Shown in pieces: positions 42,393-51,861 of a stretch of DNA of 64,000 nt. Location of the stretch: NCBI GenBank assembly GCA_029863605.1, contig JAOTVB010000016.1, forward strand, positions 1 to 64,000. The letters are read 5' to 3'. The position numbers and the translations under genes are program-made. Source of the stretch: Myxococcales bacterium (lineage in GTDB: Bacteria; Myxococcota_A; Polyangia; Polyangiales; Houyiibacteriaceae). The first letter of the stretch is position 1; each line of letters begins with the position of its first letter. The notes beneath the pieces were generated by a model. That model had not been told where the DNA came from. It ran no database searches and saw nothing but the letters and a program-made list of their open reading frames with translations.

Positions 42393-42450
42393 GTCGAGCA
42401 AGCCAAGCGCCTTCGGAACGTCGAGCTGATTCATCTACATACGTCTTCAA

Positions 42451-42741
42451 ATGGGGATTGGTGCCGTTCCCGACGCGATATTGGCCGCGCTCAAAGGCCA
42501 CCACCGCTTCGGCGCGCTGTCGAGCCACACCCAAAAAGGTGTACCACGCGTCGTGCCAATCCTTCGACCGGGAGCGGGGGTGGTGACGACGCGTGCCCAC
42601 GTGCAATTCGTCGTGACGAAAAATGGCGCTGTCGACCTCTACGGGAAGACCCTCAGCGAGCGTGCAGAGCTCCTGATGTCGATTGCGCACCCCGACGACC
42701 AGGAGAGCCTGGAGCGAGCCTGGCACGAAGCCCGTGCGTGA
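42451..42741 (+). pseudogene. Internally deleted acetyl-CoA hydrolase/transferase remnant
   Basis: A 96-codon ORF without a ribosome-binding site. MGIGAVPDAILAAL is the conserved central segment of acetyl-CoA hydrolase/4-hydroxybutyrate CoA-transferase, and the two codons before the Met (LQ) also fit. The sequence then jumps to the family's C-terminal part: GVPRVVPILRPGAGVVTTRA, HVQFVVTKNGAVDLYGKTL and ERAELLMSIAHPDD. About 150 residues between the two are gone without a frameshift, and the N-terminal 200 residues are absent, with an in-frame stop at 42427. It is a gene fossil. Confidence 0.68.
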
Positions 42742-42855
42742 TGGGGCTTGCCCGCACAAGTTGCGTCGAAAACGTCGAGAGCCGCATGCAATGCGCGGCC
42801 ACAGTGATATTGTTGGCAGGTTGTGACGGCGTGGCGCGAGGGTTCGCGTCAGGCT

Positions 42856-42872
42856 TTGGCATACCTCCTGCT
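42856..42872 (+). promoter_or_regulatory. Sigma-54 promoter for the glycogen operon
   Basis: TTGGCATACCTCCTGCT: GG at 42858-42859 and GC at 42870-42871, spacing 10. The -24 element is near-perfect and the -12 element is CTGCT. Predicted start near 42883. The rest of the gap 42742-42910 shows only AAGTTGCGT at 42758-42766, a word that also occurs upstream of the hemerythrin promoter. Confidence 0.65.
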
Positions 42873-42922
42873 TAGGGGTTGTGTCTGGCCCCAGCTAATG
42901 TCCTGGGCCGGTGAGTGGTAGT

Positions 42923-44911
42923 GTGATTCTCCCAAATTGGTTTCCAACTCGCTCCGACAGCCCCACAGGGCTCCGCACCCGAGCATCGAGCGATGATGCC
43001 TCGGAGGAAACGCAGGTCTCGCAGGCTGCGCCCGATGCGGAGTGGCTGTGCACGAATGCCGGTGGCTCCTTCGCGATGGGAACGATCGATCGCCGCCCGC
43101 GACGCAAATACCATAGCCTTCTCACCGTGCGCGAGCCCGGCATTGGTGAGCCACTCAACCTCGTCGCGGAGCTCGAGGAATGGTTCGAAGTGGGCGGCGA
43201 AACCTTCGCGCTTCACAGCTACGACTGGGGAAACGCGGTCGAGCCGAATGGAGTTCAGTACCTGGTGGAGTTCGATCCGCAACCGAGGTGGACTTACCAT
43301 TTTGCCGGTCTTGACGTGATCCGCGAGCTTTGGCTGGAAGATGGCGCCGACGCGGTCTGGCTTCGCTATTCGGTAGAAGGCATCACCGAGCCGGTCCAAC
43401 TCAGGTTGCGCCCTTTGATTCGATGCCGCCCGATTCACAAGCTCACTTTCGCGAATCCGTTCTTGAATGGAGAAGTCGACGTCGATGACGCGGGCTTCCT
43501 GCAGGCGACGATGCGACCCTACAAAAACGTTCCTCCGCTCGTGACCAGCCTTCACGGCGCCCGGGGCACGTTCCGGAGAGACGGCCACTGGTACGAGGGC
43601 GTCCACTACGAATGGGAAAACGCCCGCGGCTACGAAGACACCGAGGACTTCTTCACGCCTGGAGAGTTTTGCATCACGATCGACCGCGACACTTCGTTGA
43701 GTGTCCGGCTCGGGACGACACCCACGCGGAGCCCCGACCCACAAGTGCTGACCTCTCTTCCGAGCGGCGGACGTTCGTTCCTAGAGGAGCTCGACGATGC
43801 TGCCGACGCATACCTGGTCAAGCTCCAAGGAGATGGGACCGGTGTGATCGCCGGGTATCCGTGGTTTGGCGAGTGGTCTCGTGATGCTCTGATCTCGCTT
43901 CCAGGCTTGTGTCTCGCCAGAGATAGGGCCAGTGACGCATTGGCCATCCTCGAGTCGTTGGCCGAACGCCTTGAAAACGGGTTGGTTCCGAATATCCCGA
44001 AGAGCGGTGATGTCCCGGCCAATGCAAACGCGATCGACGCCTCGCTCTTGTTCGTCTGGGCGACGGCCCTGACGTCAAGACGGACCCGGAGCCGCCGATT
44101 GGGAGCTCTTCAGGAGGCATGCCTCGATTTGATCGAGCGCATCATAGGGGAAGCGGACGCCCGCGTGCACGTGGATCCTCAGGGCTTCCTCTTCGTAGAC
44201 CAAGGACCTTGGGCGCTCACTTGGATGGACGCCATGGTCGACGGACGCCCGGTGACGCCACGGTGGGGCTATCCCGTCGACCTCAACGCGCTGTGGCTGT
44301 CCGGTCTGATCACCACGGGCCGGTGGGCCAAGAAACTGCGCCCCAAGCTCGCCAAGACACTCGAAGAAACCGCGAGGAAGCTTGCAGATCACTTCGAAGA
44401 AAAATTCTGGCTTCAAGATCAAGGGTTCTTGACCGACACGCATGATGGCGAAAACCCGGATTGCCGACTACGACCCAATCAACTTTGGGCACTCGTATTA
44501 CCTGGAGTTCCGCTCGAGAAATCACACAAGCGCCAAGCCCTGCACGCCGTGCGCAGCAAGTTGCTCACGCCCGTAGGGCTTCGCACGCTCTCGCCCGACG
44601 ATCCCGACTATCGACCGGTCTATCGAGGGGGACAAACCGATCGGGACCTCGCGTACCACCAGGGGACCGTGTGGCCCTGGCTGCTCGGCCTCTATGCCGA
44701 TGCGGTTCGCGCGATCGACGGGCCAACGGCAATGAACGCGGAGCTCTTGCCGATCCTTGCGAGCCTCTGCGCCCACTTCCGCACCGAAGGCTGCATCGGC
44801 CAGATAGGTGAGGTGTTCGACGCTGACCCACCGCACCTCCCGGGAGGGGCCCCAGCGCAGGCCTGGAGCGTCGCCGAGGTGTTTCGCGTCGCCAAGATGG
44901 CAGTCCCATGA
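42923..44911 (+). CDS. Glycogen debranching enzyme (amylo-alpha-1,6-glucosidase, GDE type)
   Basis: 662 residues from the GTG at 42923, which has GGTGAG seven bases upstream; an in-frame GTG at 42911 would add four residues. The N-terminal beta-domain (AGGSFAMGTIDRRPRRKYHSLL, VELRLRPLI-like) and the C-terminal alpha/alpha barrel match GDE enzymes (GH133): GYPWFGEWSRDALISLPGL, NIPKSGDVPANANAIDASLLF, GYPVDLNALW and YRGGQTDRDLAYHQGTVWPW. It removes alpha-1,6 branch residues from glycogen. First gene of a four-gene glycogen operon. Confidence 0.9.
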   Translation: MILPNWFPTRSDSPTGLRTRASSDDASEETQVSQAAPDAEWLCTNAGGSFAMGTIDRRPRRKYHSLLTVREPGIGEPLNLVAELEEWFEVGGETFALHSYDWGNAVEPNGVQYLVEFDPQPRWTYHFAGLDVIRELWLEDGADAVWLRYSVEGITEPVQLRLRPLIRCRPIHKLTFANPFLNGEVDVDDAGFLQATMRPYKNVPPLVTSLHGARGTFRRDGHWYEGVHYEWENARGYEDTEDFFTPGEFCITIDRDTSLSVRLGTTPTRSPDPQVLTSLPSGGRSFLEELDDAADAYLVKLQGDGTGVIAGYPWFGEWSRDALISLPGLCLARDRASDALAILESLAERLENGLVPNIPKSGDVPANANAIDASLLFVWATALTSRRTRSRRLGALQEACLDLIERIIGEADARVHVDPQGFLFVDQGPWALTWMDAMVDGRPVTPRWGYPVDLNALWLSGLITTGRWAKKLRPKLAKTLEETARKLADHFEEKFWLQDQGFLTDTHDGENPDCRLRPNQLWALVLPGVPLEKSHKRQALHAVRSKLLTPVGLRTLSPDDPDYRPVYRGGQTDRDLAYHQGTVWPWLLGLYADAVRAIDGPTAMNAELLPILASLCAHFRTEGCIGQIGEVFDADPPHLPGGAPAQAWSVAEVFRVAKMAVP

Positions 44912-46371
44912 AGGTACTGATGTTGGGATGGGAGTACCCACCGCACATCAGCGGTGGACTCGGAACCGCTTGCGAAGGGCTGACGAGGGCGCTCGCGAGT
45001 CGAGGCATCGAGATCGACTTCTTGGTACCGCGGCTCTACGGTGAAGAGGACGCGCCACACATGCACCTCCTCGGGGCTACGGGACCGGAAGCTACGCAAC
45101 GAGTCCCCCTGCAGCTTCCCAGGCGAAGCTACGAAAGTGCGTTGACAAAAGCGATCGCGACCGAGCCGTCTCTTGCGACGGACCCGATTCTGACGGCGGC
45201 TGCCGAGGCCAGCAGAGGAGTCAGCCCGGTCGGTATACGCACTATCCGCGTGCCGGCAATGTTGAAGCCGTATCTCGACCCATCTGCCTATCTCGAGCTA
45301 CTCACGGCCGGGGGGTTCGACGAGGCTACCGTAGCGCAGCTAGTGCACGAGCTACCAGGCCCCCCTCGCGAGGTCCGTCGGCAACTCGATCAACCACACG
45401 TGGGCGACGACCTTGGGGAATGGAGCGCTGAGCCCACGGCTGAGGTTCACTATGGGCACGACCTGTTTGCTGAGGTGGCACGCTATGCCGCCGCCGCAAA
45501 GCGGAGGGTAAGCGGGCGGAAGTACGACATCATTCATGCCCATGACTGGATGACGTTTCCGGCAGGCATCGAGATCGCCGCCCGCGTCAAAGCTCCATTG
45601 ATAACTCACGTCCACAGCCTCGAGTACGACCGTGCGGCTGAGGGCGCAGACCGCGGAATCGTCGCGGTCGAACACGAGGGGCTCGAGCGCGCAAAGCGGG
45701 TGATCGCGGTCAGCTACTACACACGGGGCCTCATCAACCGAGTCCATGGCACCTCGCTCGACAAGATTTCAGTAGTGCACAACGGGGTGTATACGCGCGC
45801 AACGGTCCAAGCGTATGCACAACAGCGTAAATCCACGGGGCCCGTGGTCCTTTTTCTCGGCCGAGTCACTTTCCAAAAAGGGCCGGAGTACTTCGTCGAG
45901 GCCGCCGCCCGGGTGCTCAAGCATGTCCCTGACGCGAAGTTCATCATGGCCGGTTCCGGCGACATGTTGCCTCGCATGAAGGCGATGGTGGAGCGCCTCG
46001 GCATCGGGGATGCTTTCCGGTTCCCCGGATTCGTCCGAGGCGCCGATCTCGAGCGAACCTTCTCCACGGCCGACGTGTACGTCATGCCATCGGTATCCGA
46101 ACCCTTCGGGATCGCTCCACTCGAGGCGATGAGCTACGACCGGCCCGTCATCGTCTCCAAGCAGTCGGGGGTCTCCGAGGTCCTTCGAAACGCTTTGAAG
46201 GTCGATTTCTGGGACGTCGACAAGATGGCTAGCCAAATCGTGGCCTTGCTCGAGCTGCCCGAGCTTCGGCGTGTCATCGTCGAGCTCGCCCGAGAGGAAA
46301 TTCGTCACATCCATTGGGATGCTGCTGCAGAAAAACTCATTCCGATCTATCAATCGGTGAAGGCTGTCTGA
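44908..46371 (+). CDS. GT4-type glycosyltransferase, probable glucan synthase
   Basis: 487 residues; the start overlaps the debranching gene in an ATGA. N-terminal MKVLMLGWEYPPHISGGLGT carries the donor-side glycine loop seen in starch/glycogen synthase-like enzymes. HAHDWMTFPAGIEIA, LGRVTFQKGPEYFVEAA and the E-x7-E motif in SEPFGIAPLEAMSYDRPVI complete a GT-B fold of the GT4/GT5 type. It should transfer glucose from a nucleotide sugar. With the fusion protein two genes later the operon encodes two predicted glucan synthases, so their roles may differ. Confidence 0.87.
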   Translation: MKVLMLGWEYPPHISGGLGTACEGLTRALASRGIEIDFLVPRLYGEEDAPHMHLLGATGPEATQRVPLQLPRRSYESALTKAIATEPSLATDPILTAAAEASRGVSPVGIRTIRVPAMLKPYLDPSAYLELLTAGGFDEATVAQLVHELPGPPREVRRQLDQPHVGDDLGEWSAEPTAEVHYGHDLFAEVARYAAAAKRRVSGRKYDIIHAHDWMTFPAGIEIAARVKAPLITHVHSLEYDRAAEGADRGIVAVEHEGLERAKRVIAVSYYTRGLINRVHGTSLDKISVVHNGVYTRATVQAYAQQRKSTGPVVLFLGRVTFQKGPEYFVEAAARVLKHVPDAKFIMAGSGDMLPRMKAMVERLGIGDAFRFPGFVRGADLERTFSTADVYVMPSVSEPFGIAPLEAMSYDRPVIVSKQSGVSEVLRNALKVDFWDVDKMASQIVALLELPELRRVIVELAREEIRHIHWDAAAEKLIPIYQSVKAV

Positions 46372-46380
46372 GGAGAAACC

Positions 46381-47583
46381 ATGCCGTCTGTCTGTTTTTA
46401 TTTCGAAGTGCACCAGCCTTACCGTTTGAAGCCATATGGAGCGCTTCAAGTCGGCCGCGACCACGAGTACTTCGATTCCAAGCTCAATGCGCAAGTGCTG
46501 CGCAAGGTGGCAGACAAATGTTACTTGCCGGCGAACGAATCGATGCTTCGTTTGATCGAACGCACCGACCGTCGATTTCGGATTTCGTATGCCATCACCG
46601 GCGTCGCGATCGAACAGATGAAGCAATACGCGCCCGAGGTCATGGACAGCTTCGTGAGGCTTGCCAAAACGGGTGCCGTCGAGTTCATCGCCGAGACGTA
46701 CTATCACAGCCTCGCCGCGCTCTACGACAAGGATGAATACAAGGCGCAAATCGATCTCGAGGTCGACCTTCTGCGGTCCGAGTTTGGACAGACTCCGCAC
46801 GTGTTCCGCAACACCGAGCTCATCTACAACGACGAGATCGGTCAGTTCATTTCGGATCTCGGGTTCGACGCGATTCTGATCGAAGGCGCCGACGACATCC
46901 TCGACTGGCGAAGCCCGAATTTCGTCTATCGCGTTCCCGGAAGAGACACCCGTCTGCTGACGAAAAACTACCGCCTCTCCGACGACATCGCATTCAGGTT
47001 CTCGAATCAAGCATGGGCCGAGTACCCGCTTACGGCAGACAAGTTTGCCAAATGGGTTCATCAACACAGCGGTGCCGGTGACGTGATCAACCTCTTCATG
47101 GACTACGAGACCTTTGGCGAGCACCAATGGAAGGAAACCGGCATCTTCGACTTCCTCGAGCACCTTCCCGACTTACTATTCACCCATCCGCACTGGGACA
47201 TTCTCACGCCGGGCCAAGTGATCGAACGCTACCCTGCACTTGGGGACCTTTCGTTTCACAGGACCGTCTCGTGGGCGGACGAAGCCCGCGACATCAGCGC
47301 GTGGCGTGGCAATGCCATGCAGCAGCGCGCCCTTGCCGAAATCTACGCCCTCGGCACGGACGTGAAGCGCCGAAACAATTCGCACTTGTTGGCGCTTTGG
47401 CGGCGCTTACAGACGTCAGACCATTTCTACTACATGGCCACGAAGTCCGCGGCCGACGCCGAGGTGCACGACTACTTCAGTCCATATGAGGGGCCCTACG
47501 ACGCGTTCATTCACTACATGAACGTGCTGAAGGATTTGAATCTCTCGGTGCTCGGCCCCTTGGAGGAGCGGATACCCGCATGA
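46381..47583 (+). CDS. GH57 alpha-amylase-family glycoside hydrolase
   Basis: 400 residues. It starts VCFYFEVHQPYRLK (GH57 motif I, with HQP). The catalytic nucleophile is probably E146 in FRNTELIYND and the acid/base D241 in FMDYETFGEHQW. GH57 enzymes include amylases, 4-alpha-glucanotransferases and branching enzymes; at 400 residues this resembles the short amylase-type. No separate GlgB is present in the window, so a role as the branching enzyme is possible. It overlaps the next gene by four bases. Confidence 0.87.
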   Translation: MPSVCFYFEVHQPYRLKPYGALQVGRDHEYFDSKLNAQVLRKVADKCYLPANESMLRLIERTDRRFRISYAITGVAIEQMKQYAPEVMDSFVRLAKTGAVEFIAETYYHSLAALYDKDEYKAQIDLEVDLLRSEFGQTPHVFRNTELIYNDEIGQFISDLGFDAILIEGADDILDWRSPNFVYRVPGRDTRLLTKNYRLSDDIAFRFSNQAWAEYPLTADKFAKWVHQHSGAGDVINLFMDYETFGEHQWKETGIFDFLEHLPDLLFTHPHWDILTPGQVIERYPALGDLSFHRTVSWADEARDISAWRGNAMQQRALAEIYALGTDVKRRNNSHLLALWRRLQTSDHFYYMATKSAADAEVHDYFSPYEGPYDAFIHYMNVLKDLNLSVLGPLEERIPA

Positions 47584-50500
47584 GCAAGCCCGCCTTCTTC
47601 GAGATCTCGTGGGAGGTCTGCAACATGGTGGGCGGCATTCACACCGTCTTGGCCAGCAGGGTTCGCGAGGTTCAGGAGAGACACGGGGAAGACGGATACA
47701 TCGCGTTCGGTCCAGACGTTCCGAGAGCCGAAGGGGTTGCACCCGAGTTCCGGTTGGACGTCTGGGACCGCGAGCTGCTCGACTCCCTCAAAGACCACGA
47801 GGTCGGTGTCGTGATGGGGCGTTGGCTGGTGCCGGGCGAGCCTCGCTGCCTCCTCATCAACCAGTCTCGTCTCTACCAGCGCAAAGACGAGATCCTCGGC
47901 TTCTACTGGGAGGAGTTTGGGCTCGACTCGCTCTTTGGCGCCTGGGACTACTACGATCCGGTGCTGTTCGCGCACGGTGCGGGGATGGTGATCGAGCACA
48001 TTCGAGATCGATTTCTTCTTCCCGCTCGTCAGGCAGCGATCGTCCAGGCCCACGAGTGGATGTCGGCGGCTGCCATCCTTCACTTGAAGACGGCAGCACC
48101 CGAGATCGGCACCGTGTTCACCACGCACGCCACCATGCTCGGACGCTCCCTCGCAGGGCGGCGGGCCGACCCGAACTTCTACCAGTCTTTGCCGTCCGTG
48201 GACGTCGAAGCGGCAGCCAAGGAGCTCCAGGTTTCGTCGAAGCACTCGATGGAGACGGTTGCCGCACACCAGGCAGACGTCTTCACGACGGTGAGCGAGA
48301 TCACTGCCCTCGAGTGCGACCACCTTCTCAAACGCAAACCGGACGTGATTCTGCCAAACGGTTTCGGCGCTCGTCCGGTTCCTTTTGAACAACGCGCCCG
48401 AGCGCGGGACGAGCTTTTCAAGCTCGCGGAGCTGACCACCGGGGACGCCTACGATCGAGACAGTACGCTGATCTTGGCGCTGGCCGGACGCTACGAATAC
48501 ATCAACAAGGGCGTAGACGTCTATTTGAATGCCGCAGCGAACCTACGGAGCGAGCTCGAGTCGCGAGATGGGAAGCGCGTCATCGCGTACGCGATGCTGC
48601 CTGCCGGACATGCCGAGCCAAAGCGGCAACTCTGGGACCGGGCCCATGGCGGTTCTGCGGGGCCGCCACTTCGATGCACACACGATCTCGTCGATGAGGC
48701 CAACGATCCGATCACCAACCGGCTGAACGCGCTCGGCTTCGACAACCAACCGGGCGCCCGCGTGCACGTGGTTCACGTTCCGATCTACCTCGACGGGACC
48801 GACCCGCTGATTCGCCAGAAGTATTGGGACCTTCTGCCCGGTGCGGACCTCGGGGTGTTTCCCTCGTTTTACGAGCCTTGGGGGTACACCCCGCTCGAGG
48901 CCGTAGCCTTCGGAGTGCCAGCCATCACTACGGATCGGGCGGGGTTTGGTCGGTGGGTCGTCCGCCAGGGAGACCGCAACCGGACTGGGGTTCGTGTGCT
49001 CAAACGAGAGGGCGTCGCCTTCGAAGAGGTGAGCGACACCCTGGCCGCGGCGTTGGTCGAGTTCATCGATCTCTCTCCAGAGGAACGGGAGTCACTCCGC
49101 CGTGCATCCCTCGAGACGGCCACGCTGACGGCGTGGTCCAACTTCATGGACCACTATGAAGACGCGCATGGGCGAGCATTGGCAGCAGGGGCAGCTAGGC
49201 GAAAAGAGCTCCCGATGGAGCGCCTCAGCGTGCCGTCGGTGCCGGTCGCCACCGACACCTCGGGCGTTTTTGGCCTCGTCGAACGACTGCCCCGCGCCGA
49301 GGGAGAGGAGGTAACCCCGTACACTCGGACTTTCAACGTCGCCAACGCCCTCCCGGCCGAGCTCCAACCCCTAGAAGACATCGCGGCGAACCTATGGTGG
49401 CGCTGGCACCCGGAGGCGGCCGCGCTCTTCAAGCGCCTCGAACCCAGCCTCTGGTTCGAGCTCGAGGAGAACCCGCACGCGCTGCTCGACCAGGTAAAGC
49501 CCGATAGGCTCACGCACCTCGCCATGGACGCTGAGTACGTGCGCAGCCTCAACACGATTCATCAGCGCCTGTTGAGCTCGACAGAGATGCTGGAGCCTCG
49601 CATCGCCTACTTCTGCATGGAGTTTGGGATCGCAAGCTTTCTCAAACTCTATTCCGGCGGCCTCGGGATCCTCGCCGGCGACCATCTCAAGGCAGCCAGC
49701 GATTTGAATCTGCCGCTGTGTGCCGTCGGGCTTGCTTACCACGAGGGCTACTTCCACCAATTCATCGATCGTGACGGCCAACAGGAGGCTTGGGGAGACA
49801 CTAACGACTTTCAAAGCCCACCTTTCGAACAAGTCATGGCGGGCGCCTACGCGCCCCTCAAAGTGACCGTCCCCATGCCGACAGGCCCCGTACACGCGCA
49901 AGCGTGGCAGCTCAAGGTCGGGCGGATCCCCCTCTTCTTGCTCGATACGGACATCGCGGACAACAAGCCCGAGGACCGCGCGATCACGAATCGACTCTAC
50001 GGCGGTGACGCGGAACATCGGCTGCGGCAGGAGATGATCCTCGGTCTCGGAGGTTACCAGCTCCTCACCGAGCTCGATATCGATCCGGACGTGTTTCACA
50101 TGAACGAGGGACACAGCGCTTTTCTGCTCATCGCGCGTGCCGCGCACCTGATTCAGCGGCACGGTCTGCGGTCACAGGAAGCGTTCGAGTACATTCGCAA
50201 TACGACCGTGTTCACGACCCATACACCCGTGCCGGCCGGGCACGACCACTTCCCCGAGGAGATGGTGCGGCCTTTTTTGTCGCGTTTCGAGCACGTCCTG
50301 CGCCTAGACTGGCCCCGCCTCATGGCGATGGGCCACACCCCTAACGGAAAGCCCAACGAGTTCGGCACCACTGCGTTGGCGGTCAGGAACTCCGGGCGCA
50401 TCAACGGGGTTAGTGCGAAGCATGGCGAGGTGGCTCGCGAGATGTTCCTTCAGTTCTACCCCGACATGGATAGCGCCGATGACGTCCCGTCCACCAGCAT

Positions 50501-51833
50501 CACCAACGGCGTCCACGTCCCGAGCTGGCTTGCTCCTCGATGGCAGCGATTGGCCGAGCGGGAGATGGGGCCAGACTGGCGCGATGCGATCGAAGACCCC
50601 GGACGGTGGGAGTGGCTGCGTCACCATGACCCCGCCGAGATATGGAGCGTGCATCAGGAGCTTCGCCAGGACTTCATCGGCTGGCTCAAGGACCACCTCA
50701 CCAAGACCTGGACTCGTCGTCGCGAAAACCTTTCGGTGCTGCAGGACATTCTCGCCCAACTCGACGAGGATCGCCTCTTCATCGGCTTCGCGCGCAGGTT
50801 TGCACCCTACAAACGTGCAGACCTCCTGCTCAGTGAGCCCGAACGCCTGGCAAAGCTCGTCGGTACCAACCCCGGGGCCACGTTGATCTACGCCGGCAAG
50901 GCACATCCCGCAGACGGACACGGCAGGGCGCTCCTGCAGAGGGTCTACCAAGCCACCAAACATCCCGACTTGGTCGGAAGAGTCATCTTCGTCGAGAACT
51001 ATTCGATCGACGAAGCCCGCCGAATGGTCGCCGGGTGCGACGTGTGGCTCAACACGCCAACCCGCCCGCTCGAAGCAAGCGGTACTTCGGGCATGAAGGC
51101 CGCGATGAACGGCTGCTTGAACCTCAGCGTGGATGATGGCTGGTGGATCGAGGGGTACGAGGGTGACAATGGCTGGGTCATCGACTTGCCAGCAATGACC
51201 ATCCACGACCCGAGCGCATACGATCGCGCCGTCACGATGGCCCTCCTCGAGTCGGAGATTCTTCCGACCTACAAGCGGCGCAACGATGCCGGCATACCGG
51301 TCGCATGGGTCGACCGAATGAAGGCCAGCATGGCAAGCATCATTCCTCGCTTTTCATCTCGCCGAATGGTCACCGATTATGCCGATATGTTCTACGAACC
51401 GGCCATGAAGGACGCGGTGGCGCTCCGCGAATCGAACTACCGGCCGCTCTTTGCGTTGGCCGATCTCGCCGAGGGGCTGCGCGCGCGTTGGGGCGAGATC
51501 GCAATGGAAAGCGTGCGGTTCGGAGGCCTCGGCGCAGACGAGCTCATCGTCGGCACCACGGTTTCAGCCGAGCTCTCCCTCCACCATCCGGGCCTCGACG
51601 CGCGGGAGCTCGACGTAGAAGCGGTGGTTGCTTTCGGAGCACGGACGCACGACAGGCCATCGCGGATCGTGGTGCCGTTCGAGGCTGACGGGAAAGAAGA
51701 CCGAAGCACCTGGCGTGGAGCCTTCACGGTCGAAGCGAGCGGAGGCCACGAGCTGAGGTTCCGAGTCCGGCCCAAGCAACGCACGGAAATGCGCCCCGGA
51801 GCACTCGGCATGCACATCCAAAAATGGCTGTAG
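47580..51833 (+). CDS. Fusion of GT3 glycogen synthase and GT35 alpha-glucan phosphorylase
   Basis: 1417 residues in one frame. Residues 1-560 form a eukaryote-type (GT3) glycogen synthase: FEISWEVCNMVGGIHTV, FTTHATMLGRSLAGR, NGF acceptor-side loop, and FPSFYEPWGYTPLEAVAFG. After a linker of about 30 residues, residues 590-1310 are a phosphorylase of the Thermotoga/GlgP type: AYFCMEFGI, YSGGLGILAGDHLKAASDL, TTHTPVPAGHD and the pyridoxal-phosphate lysine K1173 in SGTSGMKAAMNG. A C-terminal beta-domain follows. One chain would thus build and degrade glycogen. The frame is continuous through the linker, so it is not an artefact of a missed stop. Last gene of the operon; repeats follow. Confidence 0.88.
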   Translation: MSKPAFFEISWEVCNMVGGIHTVLASRVREVQERHGEDGYIAFGPDVPRAEGVAPEFRLDVWDRELLDSLKDHEVGVVMGRWLVPGEPRCLLINQSRLYQRKDEILGFYWEEFGLDSLFGAWDYYDPVLFAHGAGMVIEHIRDRFLLPARQAAIVQAHEWMSAAAILHLKTAAPEIGTVFTTHATMLGRSLAGRRADPNFYQSLPSVDVEAAAKELQVSSKHSMETVAAHQADVFTTVSEITALECDHLLKRKPDVILPNGFGARPVPFEQRARARDELFKLAELTTGDAYDRDSTLILALAGRYEYINKGVDVYLNAAANLRSELESRDGKRVIAYAMLPAGHAEPKRQLWDRAHGGSAGPPLRCTHDLVDEANDPITNRLNALGFDNQPGARVHVVHVPIYLDGTDPLIRQKYWDLLPGADLGVFPSFYEPWGYTPLEAVAFGVPAITTDRAGFGRWVVRQGDRNRTGVRVLKREGVAFEEVSDTLAAALVEFIDLSPEERESLRRASLETATLTAWSNFMDHYEDAHGRALAAGAARRKELPMERLSVPSVPVATDTSGVFGLVERLPRAEGEEVTPYTRTFNVANALPAELQPLEDIAANLWWRWHPEAAALFKRLEPSLWFELEENPHALLDQVKPDRLTHLAMDAEYVRSLNTIHQRLLSSTEMLEPRIAYFCMEFGIASFLKLYSGGLGILAGDHLKAASDLNLPLCAVGLAYHEGYFHQFIDRDGQQEAWGDTNDFQSPPFEQVMAGAYAPLKVTVPMPTGPVHAQAWQLKVGRIPLFLLDTDIADNKPEDRAITNRLYGGDAEHRLRQEMILGLGGYQLLTELDIDPDVFHMNEGHSAFLLIARAAHLIQRHGLRSQEAFEYIRNTTVFTTHTPVPAGHDHFPEEMVRPFLSRFEHVLRLDWPRLMAMGHTPNGKPNEFGTTALAVRNSGRINGVSAKHGEVAREMFLQFYPDMDSADDVPSTSITNGVHVPSWLAPRWQRLAEREMGPDWRDAIEDPGRWEWLRHHDPAEIWSVHQELRQDFIGWLKDHLTKTWTRRRENLSVLQDILAQLDEDRLFIGFARRFAPYKRADLLLSEPERLAKLVGTNPGATLIYAGKAHPADGHGRALLQRVYQATKHPDLVGRVIFVENYSIDEARRMVAGCDVWLNTPTRPLEASGTSGMKAAMNGCLNLSVDDGWWIEGYEGDNGWVIDLPAMTIHDPSAYDRAVTMALLESEILPTYKRRNDAGIPVAWVDRMKASMASIIPRFSSRRMVTDYADMFYEPAMKDAVALRESNYRPLFALADLAEGLRARWGEIAMESVRFGGLGADELIVGTTVSAELSLHHPGLDARELDVEAVVAFGARTHDRPSRIVVPFEADGKEDRSTWRGAFTVEASGGHELRFRVRPKQRTEMRPGALGMHIQKWL

Positions 51834-51835
51834 GC

Positions 51836-51858
51836 CACTGGCACTGACACTGACGCTG
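51836..51858 (-). repeat. Hexamer repeat tract after the glycogen operon
   Basis: The minus strand reads CAGCGTCAGTGTCAGTGCC, clean YAGYGY hexamers, starting three bases after the stop codon of the fusion gene. Confidence 0.5.
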
Positions 51859-51861
51859 TTT

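Noticed and set aside
45769-47163. Long minus-strand ORF of 464 codons opposite the glycogen operon
   Set aside because: It is antisense to the clearly homologous GT4 and GH57 genes; the sequence matches no family and follows codon-position mirroring expected in GC-rich DNA. The same reasoning removes 5913-7397, 10963-11937 and 21576-22640.
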